Below are positions 1-8,325 of a stretch of DNA of 64,000 bases, in pieces. How positions within the stretch are numbered: the first letter of the stretch is position 1; each line of letters begins with the position of its first letter. The position numbers and the translations under genes were made by a program. The notes beneath the pieces are model-generated. The model saw only the letters and a program-made list of their open reading frames with translations, searched no databases and was not told the origin of the DNA. The stretch is from Daejeonella sp. JGW-45 (GTDB lineage Bacteria; Bacteroidota; Bacteroidia; Sphingobacteriales; Sphingobacteriaceae): assembly GCF_029360805.1 (NCBI RefSeq), contig NZ_JARKNC010000006.1, forward strand, positions 434,581 through 498,580, written 5' to 3'.

Positions 1-827
1 TCGATGAACACACCGAAATCAGTGATGTTTTTAACAGTACCCTCAAGTACCTGACCTTTTTCAAGCTTAGCAACGATCTCAGTTTTTTGATTTTCTAAAT
101 CGTCTTCAATAAGCACCTTGTGAGATACTACAACGTTTTTGAACTCATGATTGATCTTAACAACCTTGAACTCCATTGTTTTACCTACATAGATATCGTA
201 ATCACGGATAGGCTTGATGTCGATCTGCGATCCCGGAAGGAAGGCTTCAACACCCATAATATCCACAATAAGACCACCTTTAGTACGGCTCTTAACAAAA
301 CCAGTAATGATCTTGTCCTGATCTAATGCTTCATTGATAGTTTCCCATGAACGTTGTGTTTTTGCACGCTTGCGTGATAATACCAACTGTCCGTTAGCAT
401 CTTCCTGCGATTCTACAAATACATCAACCGAGTCACCAACCTTAAGGTCCGGTGTATCACGGAATTCAGATAGTGATACAAGGCCATCAGATTTAAATCC
501 GATGTTCAATACCACATCCTTGTTGTTAATCGATACGACAATGCCCGAGATGATCTCGCCTTTTTCGATCGAATTAAATGTTCCAGCATACATCGCCTCA
601 AACTTTTCACGGTCTTCAGCGCTGTAATTACCAAAACCCTTGTCATCCGCATCCCAGTCGAAATCGCCTGTAGGGGTGATCATAGATTTTGATTTGATCT
701 CTTCGATCGATACTGAATCAGCTTCTGATTCAATAGTTTCTTTTTCTTTAACCGCAGTGGTTTCTTCGCCCTGAAGTTCCGCTTGTTTAGCTGTTAACTC
801 CTTTTCGGCTTCTAGTTTTTTGGCCAT
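1..827 (-). CDS. rpsA: 30S ribosomal protein S1 (partial, N-terminal 275 residues)
   Basis: The gene runs off the left edge of the window, so only the N-terminal part is present. It opens with MAKKLEAEKELTAKQ and a long acidic/basic low-complexity tail of about 75 residues, as is usual for S1 of Bacteroidota. S1 RNA-binding repeats follow: the first around residues 90-155 (GIVVSINNKDVVLNIGFKSDG), the second around 170-240 (GFVKSRTKGGLIVDIMGVEAFLPGS), and a third that begins just before the cut (GTVKNITDFGVFID). S1 binds mRNA on the small ribosomal subunit. The start ATG at 827 lies 12 nt after a GGAG. A TAnnTTTG promoter box and a small hairpin precede it. Identification is secure. Confidence 0.95.
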   Translation of the reverse strand, partial: MAKKLEAEKELTAKQAELQGEETTAVKEKETIESEADSVSIEEIKSKSMITPTGDFDWDADDKGFGNYSAEDREKFEAMYAGTFNSIEKGEIISGIVVSINNKDVVLNIGFKSDGLVSLSEFRDTPDLKVGDSVDVFVESQEDANGQLVLSRKRAKTQRSWETINEALDQDKIITGFVKSRTKGGLIVDIMGVEAFLPGSQIDIKPIRDYDIYVGKTMEFKVVKINHEFKNVVVSHKVLIEDDLENQKTEIVAKLEKGQVLEGTVKNITDFGVFI

Positions 828-848
828 TAATTAATTTATCTCCTTTTT

Positions 849-863
849 CCGATATTAAATCGG
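849..863 (-). promoter_or_regulatory. Hairpin in the rpsA 5' leader
   Basis: CCGAT and ATCGG form a 5-bp stem with a 5-nt AT-rich loop. It lies between the TAnnTTTG box and the GGAGA upstream of rpsA. S1 is autoregulated in other bacteria, so a leader structure here could matter. That role is inference; the structure is short and could be chance. Confidence 0.3.
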
Positions 864-867
864 ACTG

Positions 868-875
868 CAAAGGTA
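868..875 (-). promoter_or_regulatory. Bacteroidota -7 promoter box of rpsA
   Basis: On the minus strand the sequence reads TACCTTTG, an exact match to the Bacteroidota housekeeping -7 consensus TAnnTTTG. It is 40 nt upstream of the rpsA ATG, leaving room for a short leader. No clear -33 TTTG was found. Confidence 0.5.
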
Positions 876-996
876 GAAAAATTCATTTTTATTAAAAAAC
901 ATTTTCGTTGTTTATTTTCTTGATAATAAGATCATTCTAAAGCCGCATCAAACATTCGCCGGGCAGCCCGGTTATAATGTTATTAATATATTGGCT

Positions 997-1221
997 ATGA
1001 GTAAAGAAGAGCAAAGACCTGACAGCAGGATAAAAAACATTGAACCCGAAGAGGATGCATCTGCTACAAAGGATGCGCCCAGAATTGTTGAAGTAAGAAA
1101 AAGGGATAATGCGGCCGACAAGGATAATAAATTCGTATTGCACCAGAAGCCTTTTGATGAGCAGATGAATGAATCATATGATGATCGCAGGAGTAACTAT
1201 TCTGACGAAGAAGCCGACTGA
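997..1221 (+). CDS. Small charged hypothetical protein
   Basis: This encodes about 74 residues starting MSKEEQRPDSR; an in-frame ATG two codons upstream (991) is the alternative start. The protein is very hydrophilic, rich in D, E, K and R, with no membrane segment or cysteine, and is probably disordered. It is transcribed divergently from rpsA and convergently with cmk, from which it is separated by 1 nt. No function can be assigned. The coding call rests on codon-like composition and on how the frame fills the gap. The opposite-strand frame over the same bases looks like a shadow. Confidence 0.6.
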   Translation: MSKEEQRPDSRIKNIEPEEDASATKDAPRIVEVRKRDNAADKDNKFVLHQKPFDEQMNESYDDRRSNYSDEEAD

Positions 1222-1222
1222 C

Positions 1223-1903
1223 CTAAACGTTCTTTATTAACGGAAGTATCCGGGCCAGCGCGAAATCAAGCTGTTGCGATTGATCGATGGTTGTATTGTC
1301 GAGTATGATAGCATCATCGGCTCGTACAAGTGGACTTTCTTCCCGCGTGGTGTCGAGGTAATCCCGGTGGGCAATATTGTCAAAAACCTCCTCCATCGTT
1401 ACGTCTTCACCTTTAAGCATAAGTTCCCTGAACCTTCGTTCCGCACGTATTTTAGGGTCGGCTGTCATAAAGATCTTTACATCGGCACCCGGGAAAACAA
1501 CAGTTCCGATATCGCGTCCATCCATGATTATATTTTTAGACTTGCCCATCCGCTGCTGTTGCCGGACCATTTCTATCCTTACCTCTTTAATGGCACTCAC
1601 CTCACTTACAAGTTCAGAAACCGGCATTTGCCGTATTTCCTCGGATACCTCTTCATCATTCAGGGTAATATGACTTTTGTAGTCCCGGGAATGGAAGTTC
1701 AGGTGGATGTCTTTAAGGGCATCAGCAATAGCCTCATGATCATTGAGATCGATATTGTTTCTCAGGAAATACAAGGTAACGGCCCTGTACATGGCGCCGC
1801 TATCTATATATATGAAATTAAGTTTTTTGGCCAGAGCCTTTGCAATGGTGCTTTTGCCGCATGAAGAATAGCCGTCTATGGCGATAACGATGTTTTTGCT
1901 CAT
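1223..1903 (-). CDS. cmk: Cytidylate kinase
   Basis: CMP/dCMP kinase of pyrimidine nucleotide metabolism, which phosphorylates CMP with ATP. The P-loop GYSSCGKST is at residues 11-19, followed by the CMP-binding segment YIDSGAMYRAVTLY and the DGRDIGTVVFPGADVKIFMT region typical of the family. Length is 226 residues, which is normal. The start is placed at MSKNIV (1903) rather than an upstream in-frame ATG at 1912, because a TAnnTTTG promoter box lies at 1910-1917 and would overlap the longer form. It is convergent with the small charged protein gene and faces away from arfB. Confidence 0.93.
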   Translation of the reverse strand: MSKNIVIAIDGYSSCGKSTIAKALAKKLNFIYIDSGAMYRAVTLYFLRNNIDLNDHEAIADALKDIHLNFHSRDYKSHITLNDEEVSEEIRQMPVSELVSEVSAIKEVRIEMVRQQQRMGKSKNIIMDGRDIGTVVFPGADVKIFMTADPKIRAERRFRELMLKGEDVTMEEVFDNIAHRDYLDTTREESPLVRADDAIILDNTTIDQSQQLDFALARILPLIKNV

Positions 1904-1909
1904 CGGCAA

Positions 1910-1917
1910 CAAATTTA
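1910..1917 (-). promoter_or_regulatory. -7 promoter box of cmk, possibly leaderless
   Basis: TAAATTTG on the minus strand matches TAnnTTTG exactly. Only 6 nt separate it from the cmk ATG at 1903, so transcription would begin at or next to the start codon. Confidence 0.45.
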
Positions 1918-2076
1918 GGGTTTAGGTTGGATTGGAAAGAAATATTTATTTATTGAGAGATAAGCGCCAGAATCAAGATTGATCGTGTTATCAAAGAGAC
2001 GGATCTGTCCCACTGGTTTCCGGTTAAAAGGGTTGGGGTCGGGGAAACGGTTAGAATGATTTTTCTATAAACATAC

Positions 2077-2092
2077 GACCACCTTCGGGGTC
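2077..2092. repeat. Dispersed GACC...GGTC hairpin element, copy near 2 kb
   Basis: GACCACCTTCGGGGTC flanked by AAACATAC is the reverse complement of elements at 57471-57486, 57686-57701 and 57737-57752 (GACCCCGAAGGCGGTC type followed by TATATTTA or GTATG). It is an imperfect inverted repeat with a 4-nt loop. It lies in the cmk-arfB intergenic region and is a member of a small dispersed repeat family. Confidence 0.55.
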
Positions 2093-2154
2093 AAGCTTAC
2101 CTGATTTGTTCTGGCTCTTGATTCTTGTTTCTCTCTCTATTGCTACTTTTGACC

Positions 2155-2565
2155 ATGAATTTTTCTAAAGAAGACTTGCTGAAAGAAATAACCTTCAAGA
2201 CATCGCGAAGCGGGGGTAAGGGAGGACAAAACGTCAACAAAGTTTCGAGTAAGGTTGAACTGAATATAGATATCAGGTCGTCAGCTTTATTCTCTGAAGA
2301 GCAAAAAGCCCTTTTATTATTCAAACTATCTAACAAGATCAATTCTAACGGCATTTTGCAGATCATTACCGAAGAAGACAGAAGCCAGTTAGTCAATAAG
2401 GAACGGGGTATCGAAAAGCTTATCGTACTTCTCAGAGCGGCTCTTCATCAGCCAAAGACGCGAAAAGCAACCAGACCAGGTAAAGCCGTAATTGAAAAAA
2501 GGCTGAAACATAAGCGTGCGACAGCGCTCAGGAAGATCAACCGGAAGAAAGATCTTTGGGACTAA
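2155..2565 (+). CDS. arfB: Alternative ribosome-rescue factor ArfB (YaeJ-type peptidyl-tRNA hydrolase)
   Basis: A class-I release-factor-like protein that frees ribosomes stalled without a stop codon by hydrolysing peptidyl-tRNA. The catalytic GGQ is at residues 23-25 within SGGKGGQNVNK. There is no codon-recognition domain. The C-terminal tail is strongly basic (KTRKATRPGKAVIEKRLKHK), as needed to occupy the empty mRNA channel. Length is 136 residues from MNFSKED; E. coli ArfB has 140. An in-frame ATG at 2125 would add an unlikely hydrophobic stretch, so 2155 is preferred. It is convergent with the LpxR-like gene. Confidence 0.92.
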   Translation: MNFSKEDLLKEITFKTSRSGGKGGQNVNKVSSKVELNIDIRSSALFSEEQKALLLFKLSNKINSNGILQIITEEDRSQLVNKERGIEKLIVLLRAALHQPKTRKATRPGKAVIEKRLKHKRATALRKINRKKDLWD

Positions 2566-2597
2566 GCAGTGGCATGTTTACCATGAAATGAAGTTCT

Positions 2598-2670
2598 GGC
2601 TATGAGCTTTGAGCTATGAGCAGTTAGTTTTTGCGAAATATTGCCCACAGCTCATCGCTCACAGCCCATC
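2598..2670. repeat. Degenerate GAGCTATGAGC-type repeats
   Basis: Copies of heptamer-like units (GGCTATGAGC, TTTGAGCTATGAGC) followed by inverse versions (CACAGCTCATCGCTCACAGCCCAT) fill the space between the convergent arfB and lpxR-like genes. The same motif family occurs at 51840-51963. Confidence 0.55.
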
Positions 2671-3629
2671 TAGTTAAACCGATAGTTTAAAGATGCCGAG
2701 CCATATTGATGTGGCCTGGCCATGCTTTTTACTTCTCTGGATTTAAAGATAAGGGAGAAGTCGGCTGTCCAGCGGTTTTTAGAGTAAATGACTCCCGCCT
2801 GCTGACTGAAGACCATCGGCTTCACGCCGAATACTACCGGCCCTTTATCCTCCCTGAATAATCCGCCTTCGATTGTTGCATCGTAAGCTATATAATGTAG
2901 CATAGGTTTAGCATAAAAGAAAAATTCCTTGTCCACAAGATCTTTTGACCTTGAGTTATGAGAAACAGTGCTTTCTGTACTTGCCGAATGAAAGAGCTGA
3001 TTAAGACTGCCCGTACGGAACATAAGTCCTGCACCCGCACCGGAAAAGGTATTCCCAATATTTACATAAGATTCAATGCCGAGATCCAGCTTGCCGGTCT
3101 TATTTCGGAACAGGAAATACTTGTAATTTGCCGAGGCGTTTAATGCCGCTTCATTATTTACCTGCCATTGCCAGCCATTGATCTCATAGAATCCTACAAT
3201 GTCATGCAGTAATTCCTGTGCTTCCTTGCCTTTTGCTGCAGGGCCGATAGTACCCGCCTGCAAGCTTACCTTTAAAGAGTTTTCAGAATAGAATAGAAAA
3301 TTAACATTCCCGCCGAGATAGAGGTAGCCCGCAAATGGCCGATCGACGAAGCTTATGTCAGGGACATTTCCTGATTGAGCATTGTACATTTTCTGCCCGG
3401 CTTCGGCTTCCCAAATGATCTTGTTGAGTTTTTTATCAAGCCTGCCCTGATCGGTAGCTCTCCTGAAATAGATGAAAAGGCCGTTTGTATAATATCTGTC
3501 CTGGCCATACGCGAGGTATGAATCATTTTCGCTTCTGAAACCGAATTCGTTTTTAAAGGAAGGCGGTTGTGCTATTGCATATATTCCGCTAAAAAGAATA
3601 GCAGCTAAAAACACATAGAGAAATTTCAT
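2670..3629 (-). CDS. LpxR-like outer-membrane protein (DUF2219 family)
   Basis: A predicted outer-membrane beta-barrel of 319 residues with a signal peptide (MKFLYVFLAAILFSGIYAIA, cleavage near residue 20). The mature N-terminus carries the family signature: ENDSY (N35-D36) and DRYYTNG (D44, T48), which correspond to active-site segments of the lipid A 3'-O-deacylase LpxR. Alternating hydrophobic beta-strands continue to a terminal YRFN, with an aromatic residue two from the end. By family it would remove an acyl chain from lipid A in the outer membrane. Whether this Bacteroidota member does so is inference. The start at 3629 excludes an upstream extension rich in F, Y and C. Confidence 0.78.
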   Translation of the reverse strand: MKFLYVFLAAILFSGIYAIAQPPSFKNEFGFRSENDSYLAYGQDRYYTNGLFIYFRRATDQGRLDKKLNKIIWEAEAGQKMYNAQSGNVPDISFVDRPFAGYLYLGGNVNFLFYSENSLKVSLQAGTIGPAAKGKEAQELLHDIVGFYEINGWQWQVNNEAALNASANYKYFLFRNKTGKLDLGIESYVNIGNTFSGAGAGLMFRTGSLNQLFHSASTESTVSHNSRSKDLVDKEFFFYAKPMLHYIAYDATIEGGLFREDKGPVVFGVKPMVFSQQAGVIYSKNRWTADFSLIFKSREVKSMARPHQYGSASLNYRFN

Positions 3630-3655
3630 GAAGCGAAAATAGTAAAAGAAATAGC

Positions 3656-3735
3656 AGCAAAGAGTATGGAACAAAGAGCAAGGATTAGAGGCGCCTTGTG
3701 GATATCTTTACTCTTTGTTCCTTGTTCCTTATTCT
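3656..3735. repeat. Degenerate GGAACAA/TTGTTCC repeats
   Basis: Units such as GGAACAAAGAGCAAGG and their inverse CTTTGTTCCTTGTTCC lie between lon and the lpxR-like gene. They form a loose inverted repeat with heptamer spacing, like the other simple intergenic repeats in this window. Confidence 0.45.
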
Positions 3736-3736
3736 A

Positions 3737-6214
3737 TTAGTTCAAAGCGGGGGAGACTGGTTCCTTCACCGTCAGGTCAAGTGCGTCTTTCACCTTTTCC
3801 TTGATTAACGCCAGTTCTATAACTTCCTTCATCTCCGTTACATAATGGAAATTGAGGTCCTTAATGTAGTCTTCCTTGATTTCCAGGATGTCCTTTTGAT
3901 TTGATTTACAAAGGATAATGTCTTTGATGTTGGCACGTTTTGCCGCAAGAATCTTCTCCTTGATTCCGCCCACGGGTAACACCTTACCGCGCAAGGTGAT
4001 CTCGCCGGTCATCGCCAGGTGTGATTTAACCCGGCGTTGGGTAAATGCTGAGGTCAATGCGGTTAGCATAGTGATACCTGCCGAGGGACCATCTTTAGGT
4101 GTAGCGCCGGCAGGAACGTGAACATGTACATCCCACTGATCGAACAGACGGTGGTCAATATCAAATTTCGATGCATGAGCACGGAGATAGGCCATCGCAA
4201 TTGTAGCCGACTCCTTCATTACATCGCCAAGGTTTCCGGTAAGAGATAATTTGCCTTTTCCAGGGCTGAGGCTGGCCTCTATAAATAAAATATCTCCGCC
4301 TACCTGGGTCCAGGCAAGACCGGTAACGACACCCGCAACGTCATTGTTTTCATAAAGGTCTTTATCGAATAGCGGCGGGCCTAGTATTTTTTCAACATCA
4401 GCTTTGCTGATCGCAGAACTATATTCTACCTCCATTGCAATTTTCGTTGCAATACCCCTTACCAGTGAACCAACCTTTTTCTCAAGTCCGCGTACCCCTG
4501 ATTCGCGGGTATAGTCTTCGATCACTTTCTCGATGACAGGCGATTTAAGCGAAATGTTCGTGGTTTTTAGTCCGTGCTGCTCACGTTGTTTTGGAAGTAA
4601 ATGCTGTTTGGTGATCTCGATTTTCTCTTCGATAGTATATCCGTTAACCTCAATGATCTCCATACGGTCCAGAAGAGCCGGTTGAATACTGCTCAATGAA
4701 TTGGCTGTCGCGATGAACATAACATTCGAAAGATCGTAATCAACCTCAACATAATGATCATAGAACGCATTGTTCTGTTCCGGGTCCAATACCTCCAGTA
4801 AGGCTGACGAAGGGTCGCCTCTAAAGTCGTTCCCCACTTTATCGATCTCATCGAGGACAAATACCGGGTTCGAAGTGCCTGCCTTTTTTACAGACTGGAT
4901 AATACGCCCTGGCATTGCGCCAATATATGTCTTCCGGTGACCTCTTATTTCCGCTTCATCCCGGATACCCCCAAGCGCCATCCGTACATATTTTCTTCCC
5001 AGCGCTTTGGCAATTGATTTACCAAGGGAAGTTTTTCCTACTCCCGGGGGGCCAACCAGGCAAAGGATCGGCGCTTTCATGTTATGCTTCAATTTAAGCA
5101 CGGCAAGATATTCGATGATCCGTTGCTTGACTTTTTCAAGTCCATAGTGATCTTTTTCAAGTACCTTCTCGGCTCTCTTAAGATCAAAATTGTCTTTGGT
5201 AAAGTCATTCCAGGGCAAGTCGAGCAAAAGCTCCAGGTAGTTTATTTGTATAGAATAATCGGCAGCTGCAGGATTCATCCGGGCAAGTTTTTCTATTTCC
5301 TTGCCAAAGTGATCGCCGGTTTCTTTCGACCATTTCTTCTTTGCAGCCCTTGATCTCAGGTTTTCGATTTCAAGGTCCGGAGAGTTTCCTCCCAATTCTT
5401 CCTGGATGGTTTTTAATTGCTGATTCAGAAAATAGTCGCGCTGTTGCTTGTCAAGGTCAACTCTAACCTTCGATTGGATCTGGTTTTTCAGCTCCTGCAT
5501 CTGCAGCTCGACAGTTAAATGTTCGAGAACCATCTTAGCCCTTTCGCGAAGATTGGCAACTTCAAGCATCTGCTGTTTAACTGCAACGTCCGCATTCATA
5601 TTCGAGGATATAAAGTTGATCAGGAATGAAGCACTTTCAATGTTCTTGATCGCTATGCCCGCTTCGCTTGGAATATTAGGAGAGAGCTGGATAATTTGCA
5701 TAGCCAGTTCTTTAATAGAAGCCATCAGCGCTTTGAACTCCTTATCAGCTTTGGGCCTGAGTTCCTCGAATTTCTGAATCGATGCTTTTATATAAGGATC
5801 GCTTTGAACCTCTTCCTTTAAACGGAAACGCTGCTTCCCCTGAATGATCACCGTCGTGTTGCCGTCAGGCATTTGCAGCATCTTGATGATAAGTGCTACG
5901 GTTCCCACCTCATTCAGCTGATCAAAAGCCGGATCCTCAACGCCAACATCGCGTTGTGATACAACGCCGATGATGCGATCTCCGCGGTAAGCATCTTTAA
6001 TAAGTTTTATTGATTTATCCCTGCCTACGGTGATAGGAATTACTACCCCGGGGAATAATACAGTATTCCGCAATGGCAGGATAGATAATACGTCCGGTGT
6101 ATCTTCATTGTTCATCTCCTCTTCGTCCTCCTGGGACATTAGGGGGAAAAACTCAGTATCTTCGTTTATTAATGGTAGGGTTCTGTTAAAATCGAAATTG
6201 TCGTAGTTGCTCAT
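3737..6214 (-). CDS. lon: ATP-dependent protease Lon
   Basis: Cytoplasmic AAA+ protease that degrades misfolded and regulatory proteins. The substrate-binding LON N-domain spans about residues 43-240. The AAA module has Walker [10 protein letters not shown] at 388-396 and Walker B VFVLDEID at 451-458. The C-terminal protease domain has the catalytic serine in DGPSAG (S711) and the dyad lysine in GGIKEK (752-754). The 825-residue length is normal for Bacteroidota Lon. The N-terminus [12 protein letters not shown] and the acidic stretch that follows are typical. It stands alone, with an 11-bp palindrome GTCATAATGAC 16 nt before its start. Confidence 0.97.
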   Translation of the reverse strand: MSNYDNFDFNRTLPLINEDTEFFPLMSQEDEEEMNNEDTPDVLSILPLRNTVLFPGVVIPITVGRDKSIKLIKDAYRGDRIIGVVSQRDVGVEDPAFDQLNEVGTVALIIKMLQMPDGNTTVIIQGKQRFRLKEEVQSDPYIKASIQKFEELRPKADKEFKALMASIKELAMQIIQLSPNIPSEAGIAIKNIESASFLINFISSNMNADVAVKQQMLEVANLRERAKMVLEHLTVELQMQELKNQIQSKVRVDLDKQQRDYFLNQQLKTIQEELGGNSPDLEIENLRSRAAKKKWSKETGDHFGKEIEKLARMNPAAADYSIQINYLELLLDLPWNDFTKDNFDLKRAEKVLEKDHYGLEKVKQRIIEYLAVLKLKHNMKAPILCLVGPPGVGKTSLGKSIAKALGRKYVRMALGGIRDEAEIRGHRKTYIGAMPGRIIQSVKKAGTSNPVFVLDEIDKVGNDFRGDPSSALLEVLDPEQNNAFYDHYVEVDYDLSNVMFIATANSLSSIQPALLDRMEIIEVNGYTIEEKIEITKQHLLPKQREQHGLKTTNISLKSPVIEKVIEDYTRESGVRGLEKKVGSLVRGIATKIAMEVEYSSAISKADVEKILGPPLFDKDLYENNDVAGVVTGLAWTQVGGDILFIEASLSPGKGKLSLTGNLGDVMKESATIAMAYLRAHASKFDIDHRLFDQWDVHVHVPAGATPKDGPSAGITMLTALTSAFTQRRVKSHLAMTGEITLRGKVLPVGGIKEKILAAKRANIKDIILCKSNQKDILEIKEDYIKDLNFHYVTEMKEVIELALIKEKVKDALDLTVKEPVSPALN

Positions 6215-6519
6215 CTATATCTGAAAAACGTCATAATGACAGTAATTTGTCCTAATCGCCCTTTGAAAGGGTTGAAAGCTAAAAGTGCAAGGTATGTGCC
6301 AATTCTTCCTTTATATTAAATTAGTCAGATTTGCAGTTGAGAAACCGACAAAACTGCTGATATGGGTACATGCCGATAGTTTCGTCAGTGCTTTCAAAAA
6401 CACCAAAATCTATTTAAATAAGCGATTTTTTTTCTTGTATTTACTAAAAGTAGTACATTTAAAAATAAATACATCTCGCACCCGTTAATTGATCGAGACA
6501 AATTTTCTTTATAACCTAC
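6215..6519. other. Divergent intergenic region between lon and the TPR gene
   Basis: This 305-bp AT-rich gap separates two divergently transcribed genes and should hold both promoters. The one distinct element is the palindrome GTCATAATGAC at 6230-6240, close to the lon start, which could be a stress-regulator site (inference). A 67-codon open frame across the region has no protein-like features. No RNA gene was recognised. Confidence 0.4.
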
Positions 6520-7134
6520 ATGAGATCAACGCCACTATTCATTTTCCTAACGTTATTTACCACTACAGTATTCGCCCAGAGTCCGTACCATAAAATGGGG
6601 GAGCGGGCACTCATCAACGGAGATTTTAAATCGGCAGTAAGCAGCCTGGAAAAGGCACTTGCAGCCGACACCAATGATGTCAATACCCTGTATATGCTTG
6701 GGTATTCATATTATCATTCAGGGAATTACAACAAGGCAGTGGCCACTTTTAACCGGGTGATCTCGTTGAAACCGAGCGAAAACAGTGCTTATTATTATCG
6801 TGGCAAAGCCCGGAATATTATGGCGAACGATACCAAAGGTATGTCTAATCCGGACCGCGAGAAATTGCTTCTGTCATCAATAAGGGATTTCTCCAAGGCG
6901 ATAGACTTGAATGCCGAAGATGTTAAACTGTATCAGAACAGGGCAGTAGCCTACCGGGACTACGGTGTATTGAAGGGGCAGAAAATACCAGGCTTCTACG
7001 ACAAGGCGAAGGCTGTTAATGCATTCCGGTCGTGTATAGGTGACTTTGAGAAGGTTTTAAGCCTTACACCGGGGCGCAAGGATATTACCACTCAGCTTGA
7101 AGACGCTAAGAGCTACCTGAAGAATTTAAATTGA
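6520..7134 (+). CDS. Secreted TPR-repeat protein
   Basis: A 204-residue protein with a Sec signal peptide (MRSTPLFIFLTLFTTTVFAQ). Three or four tetratricopeptide repeats follow. The clearest are at about residues 27-95 (ALINGDFKSAVSSLEKAL, MLGYSYYHSGNYNKAVATF, YYYRGKARNIM) and 120-140 (SIRDFSKAIDLNAEDVKLYQ). TPRs are helical protein-binding modules; the partner is unknown and the location is periplasmic by the signal. It is a single gene closed by a good terminator. Confidence 0.85.
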   Translation: MRSTPLFIFLTLFTTTVFAQSPYHKMGERALINGDFKSAVSSLEKALAADTNDVNTLYMLGYSYYHSGNYNKAVATFNRVISLKPSENSAYYYRGKARNIMANDTKGMSNPDREKLLLSSIRDFSKAIDLNAEDVKLYQNRAVAYRDYGVLKGQKIPGFYDKAKAVNAFRSCIGDFEKVLSLTPGRKDITTQLEDAKSYLKNLN

Positions 7135-7159
7135 GATTTTTCATATAACATAATAGGAG

Positions 7160-7182
7160 CCCTGCAATAAGCGGGGTTTTTC
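7160..7182 (+). terminator. Rho-independent terminator after the TPR gene
   Basis: CCCTGC and GCGGGG form a 6-bp stem (one G-U pair) with an AATAA loop, followed by TTTTTCTTTT. It lies 26 bp beyond the TPR gene stop. Confidence 0.75.
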
Positions 7183-7210
7183 TTTTGATCCGGACTTTCA
7201 AAACAGAGCC

Positions 7211-7567
7211 GTGTTACGATCCATACGCAAACTTGAAAATCTTCACATTGTCTGCTGGTTGCTGAAAGATACCTGCTGGGTTATGGACCTGAAAACTGCA
7301 GGGATCGTCATGATCTTTCCGACCTTATTCCTGGCGTTTTATATAACTTACCGTTTCAGGAAGGTTCTGTCCGAGCTTTATCATAACCTGGCAGTTTGCT
7401 CATGGATACTTGCGAACACAGTTTGGATGATTGGAGAATTCTTTTTTGATGATACCCTGAGGCCCTATGCCATAGTGTTCTTTTTGACAGGACTGGCGGC
7501 GCTTGCTTTTTATTATATATTTGTCAGGCCGAGGACGAAGGAGGCTGAACTGACTGACATTGTCTGA
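7211..7567 (+). CDS. Conserved four-helix membrane protein of unknown function
   Basis: An inner-membrane protein of 118 residues from a GTG start, or 94 from the ATG at 7283. The longer form is favoured because LENLHIVCWLLKDTCW reads as a conserved amphipathic segment. It resembles, by WxLxxxxW spacing, the later CSWILANTVWMIGEFF, which hints at an internal duplication. Hydrophobic helices lie at about residues 32-48, 58-75 and 85-105, and the C-terminus is charged. Homologues appear common in Sphingobacteriaceae by recall, but no function is known to me. It is separated from the TPR gene by a terminator and so probably has its own promoter. Confidence 0.75.
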   Translation: MLRSIRKLENLHIVCWLLKDTCWVMDLKTAGIVMIFPTLFLAFYITYRFRKVLSELYHNLAVCSWILANTVWMIGEFFFDDTLRPYAIVFFLTGLAALAFYYIFVRPRTKEAELTDIV

Positions 7568-7629
7568 GGACTGAGGTCTGATTTGGCCGGGGTGGAGATA
7601 CTTGGCGAACAAGGTCGTGTATCCTATTC

Positions 7630-7735
7630 CGGAGGAGATCCCCGATCAAGTCGGGGAAGAGCCGTGGTAGTGCTCAATTAACCGTGTCATTATATAAGCG
7701 GAGAGACTCTCCCCCGATTTAGTCGGGGATCTCGT
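7630..7735. repeat. Pair of inverted CCCCGA...TCGGGG hairpins
   Basis: Two hairpins, CCCCGA-TCAAG-TCGGGG at 7640-7656 and CCCCGA-TTTAG-TCGGGG at 7712-7728, have 6-bp perfect stems. They share flanks in opposite orientation (GAGATCCCCGA on one side, AGAG on the other), so the two units are inverted copies of one element about 55 bp apart. This resembles a REP-like doublet. It fills the space between two convergent genes and may also act as a terminator. Confidence 0.6.
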
Positions 7736-7780
7736 CAGAGCCGCTCCTACATTTCCGACCTCCCATCTCCGCGTCAAACC

Positions 7781-8278
7781 TCAGTTCCTCGCCCCAAAGT
7801 CCTGGACCCAGTACAGATTTACCTCAGCAACGCCAATTTCCCTGAAGTTTTTGTTCATGATATTCTTACAATGCCCCTCACTCCTGATCCAACTGTTCAT
7901 TACCTGGTCGATAGATTTTTGGCCTGCAGCGATATTTTCGCCGTAAGCATAACTGCGTAAGCCCGAGAGGGTGTAGCCCGCTTCCTCTATCCTGTTCTTT
8001 ATGCTTTTGCCCGATAAGCTCGTGTGTGCAAAATATCGTCGTCTGTACATGTCACGGGCGTGATTAAAGGCCGAGTTTTCCAAAGCATTATTCCATGTCA
8101 CAGGCTCCACAGGCGGCATGTATGTACGGCCGCATTTGCATCCGGATGTACGAAGTTTGTTAACCCTGTTCAGGAATTCGTTCTGAAAATTATTTGACGA
8201 CGCGGGCTTATCCGGGTCGTTCTTTAGCGCCATGCACGATAATAACGCCAGCGCGGGAATAGTTAAAATGAAACGCAT
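7781..8278 (-). CDS. CAP-domain (SCP/PR-1-like) lipoprotein
   Basis: A 165-residue protein with a lipoprotein signal (lipobox LLSC, Cys15), placing it in the envelope. The CAP fold fills the rest: FLNRVNKLRTSGCKCG, NHARDMYRRRYFAHTS, the GENIAAG motif, and SEGHCKNIMNKNFREIGVA. The histidines usual in the CAP cavity are present. Four cysteines (two in GCKCG, one in GHCKN, plus the lipidated one) could allow a disulfide. The biochemical role of bacterial CAP proteins is mostly unknown. It is preceded by another lipoprotein gene and gpmI in the same direction. A second CAP domain occurs in the fusion at 33924-34886. Confidence 0.87.
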   Translation of the reverse strand: MRFILTIPALALLSCMALKNDPDKPASSNNFQNEFLNRVNKLRTSGCKCGRTYMPPVEPVTWNNALENSAFNHARDMYRRRYFAHTSLSGKSIKNRIEEAGYTLSGLRSYAYGENIAAGQKSIDQVMNSWIRSEGHCKNIMNKNFREIGVAEVNLYWVQDFGARN

Positions 8279-8325
8279 AATACTGATGAGAGTATTAACG
8301 CCGGAAGAATCTGATTATTGGATCG

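Noticed and set aside
1274..1864. Long open frame on the plus strand within cmk
   Set aside because: It is antisense to cmk, whose P-loop and family motifs are clear. The frame has no recognisable domain.
6285..6488. 67-codon frame between lon and the TPR gene
   Set aside because: No protein-like composition, no plausible start signal, and it overlaps the promoter region of two divergent genes.
7400..7612. Minus-strand frame over the small membrane protein
   Set aside because: Antisense to a frame with clear transmembrane periodicity; no start context.
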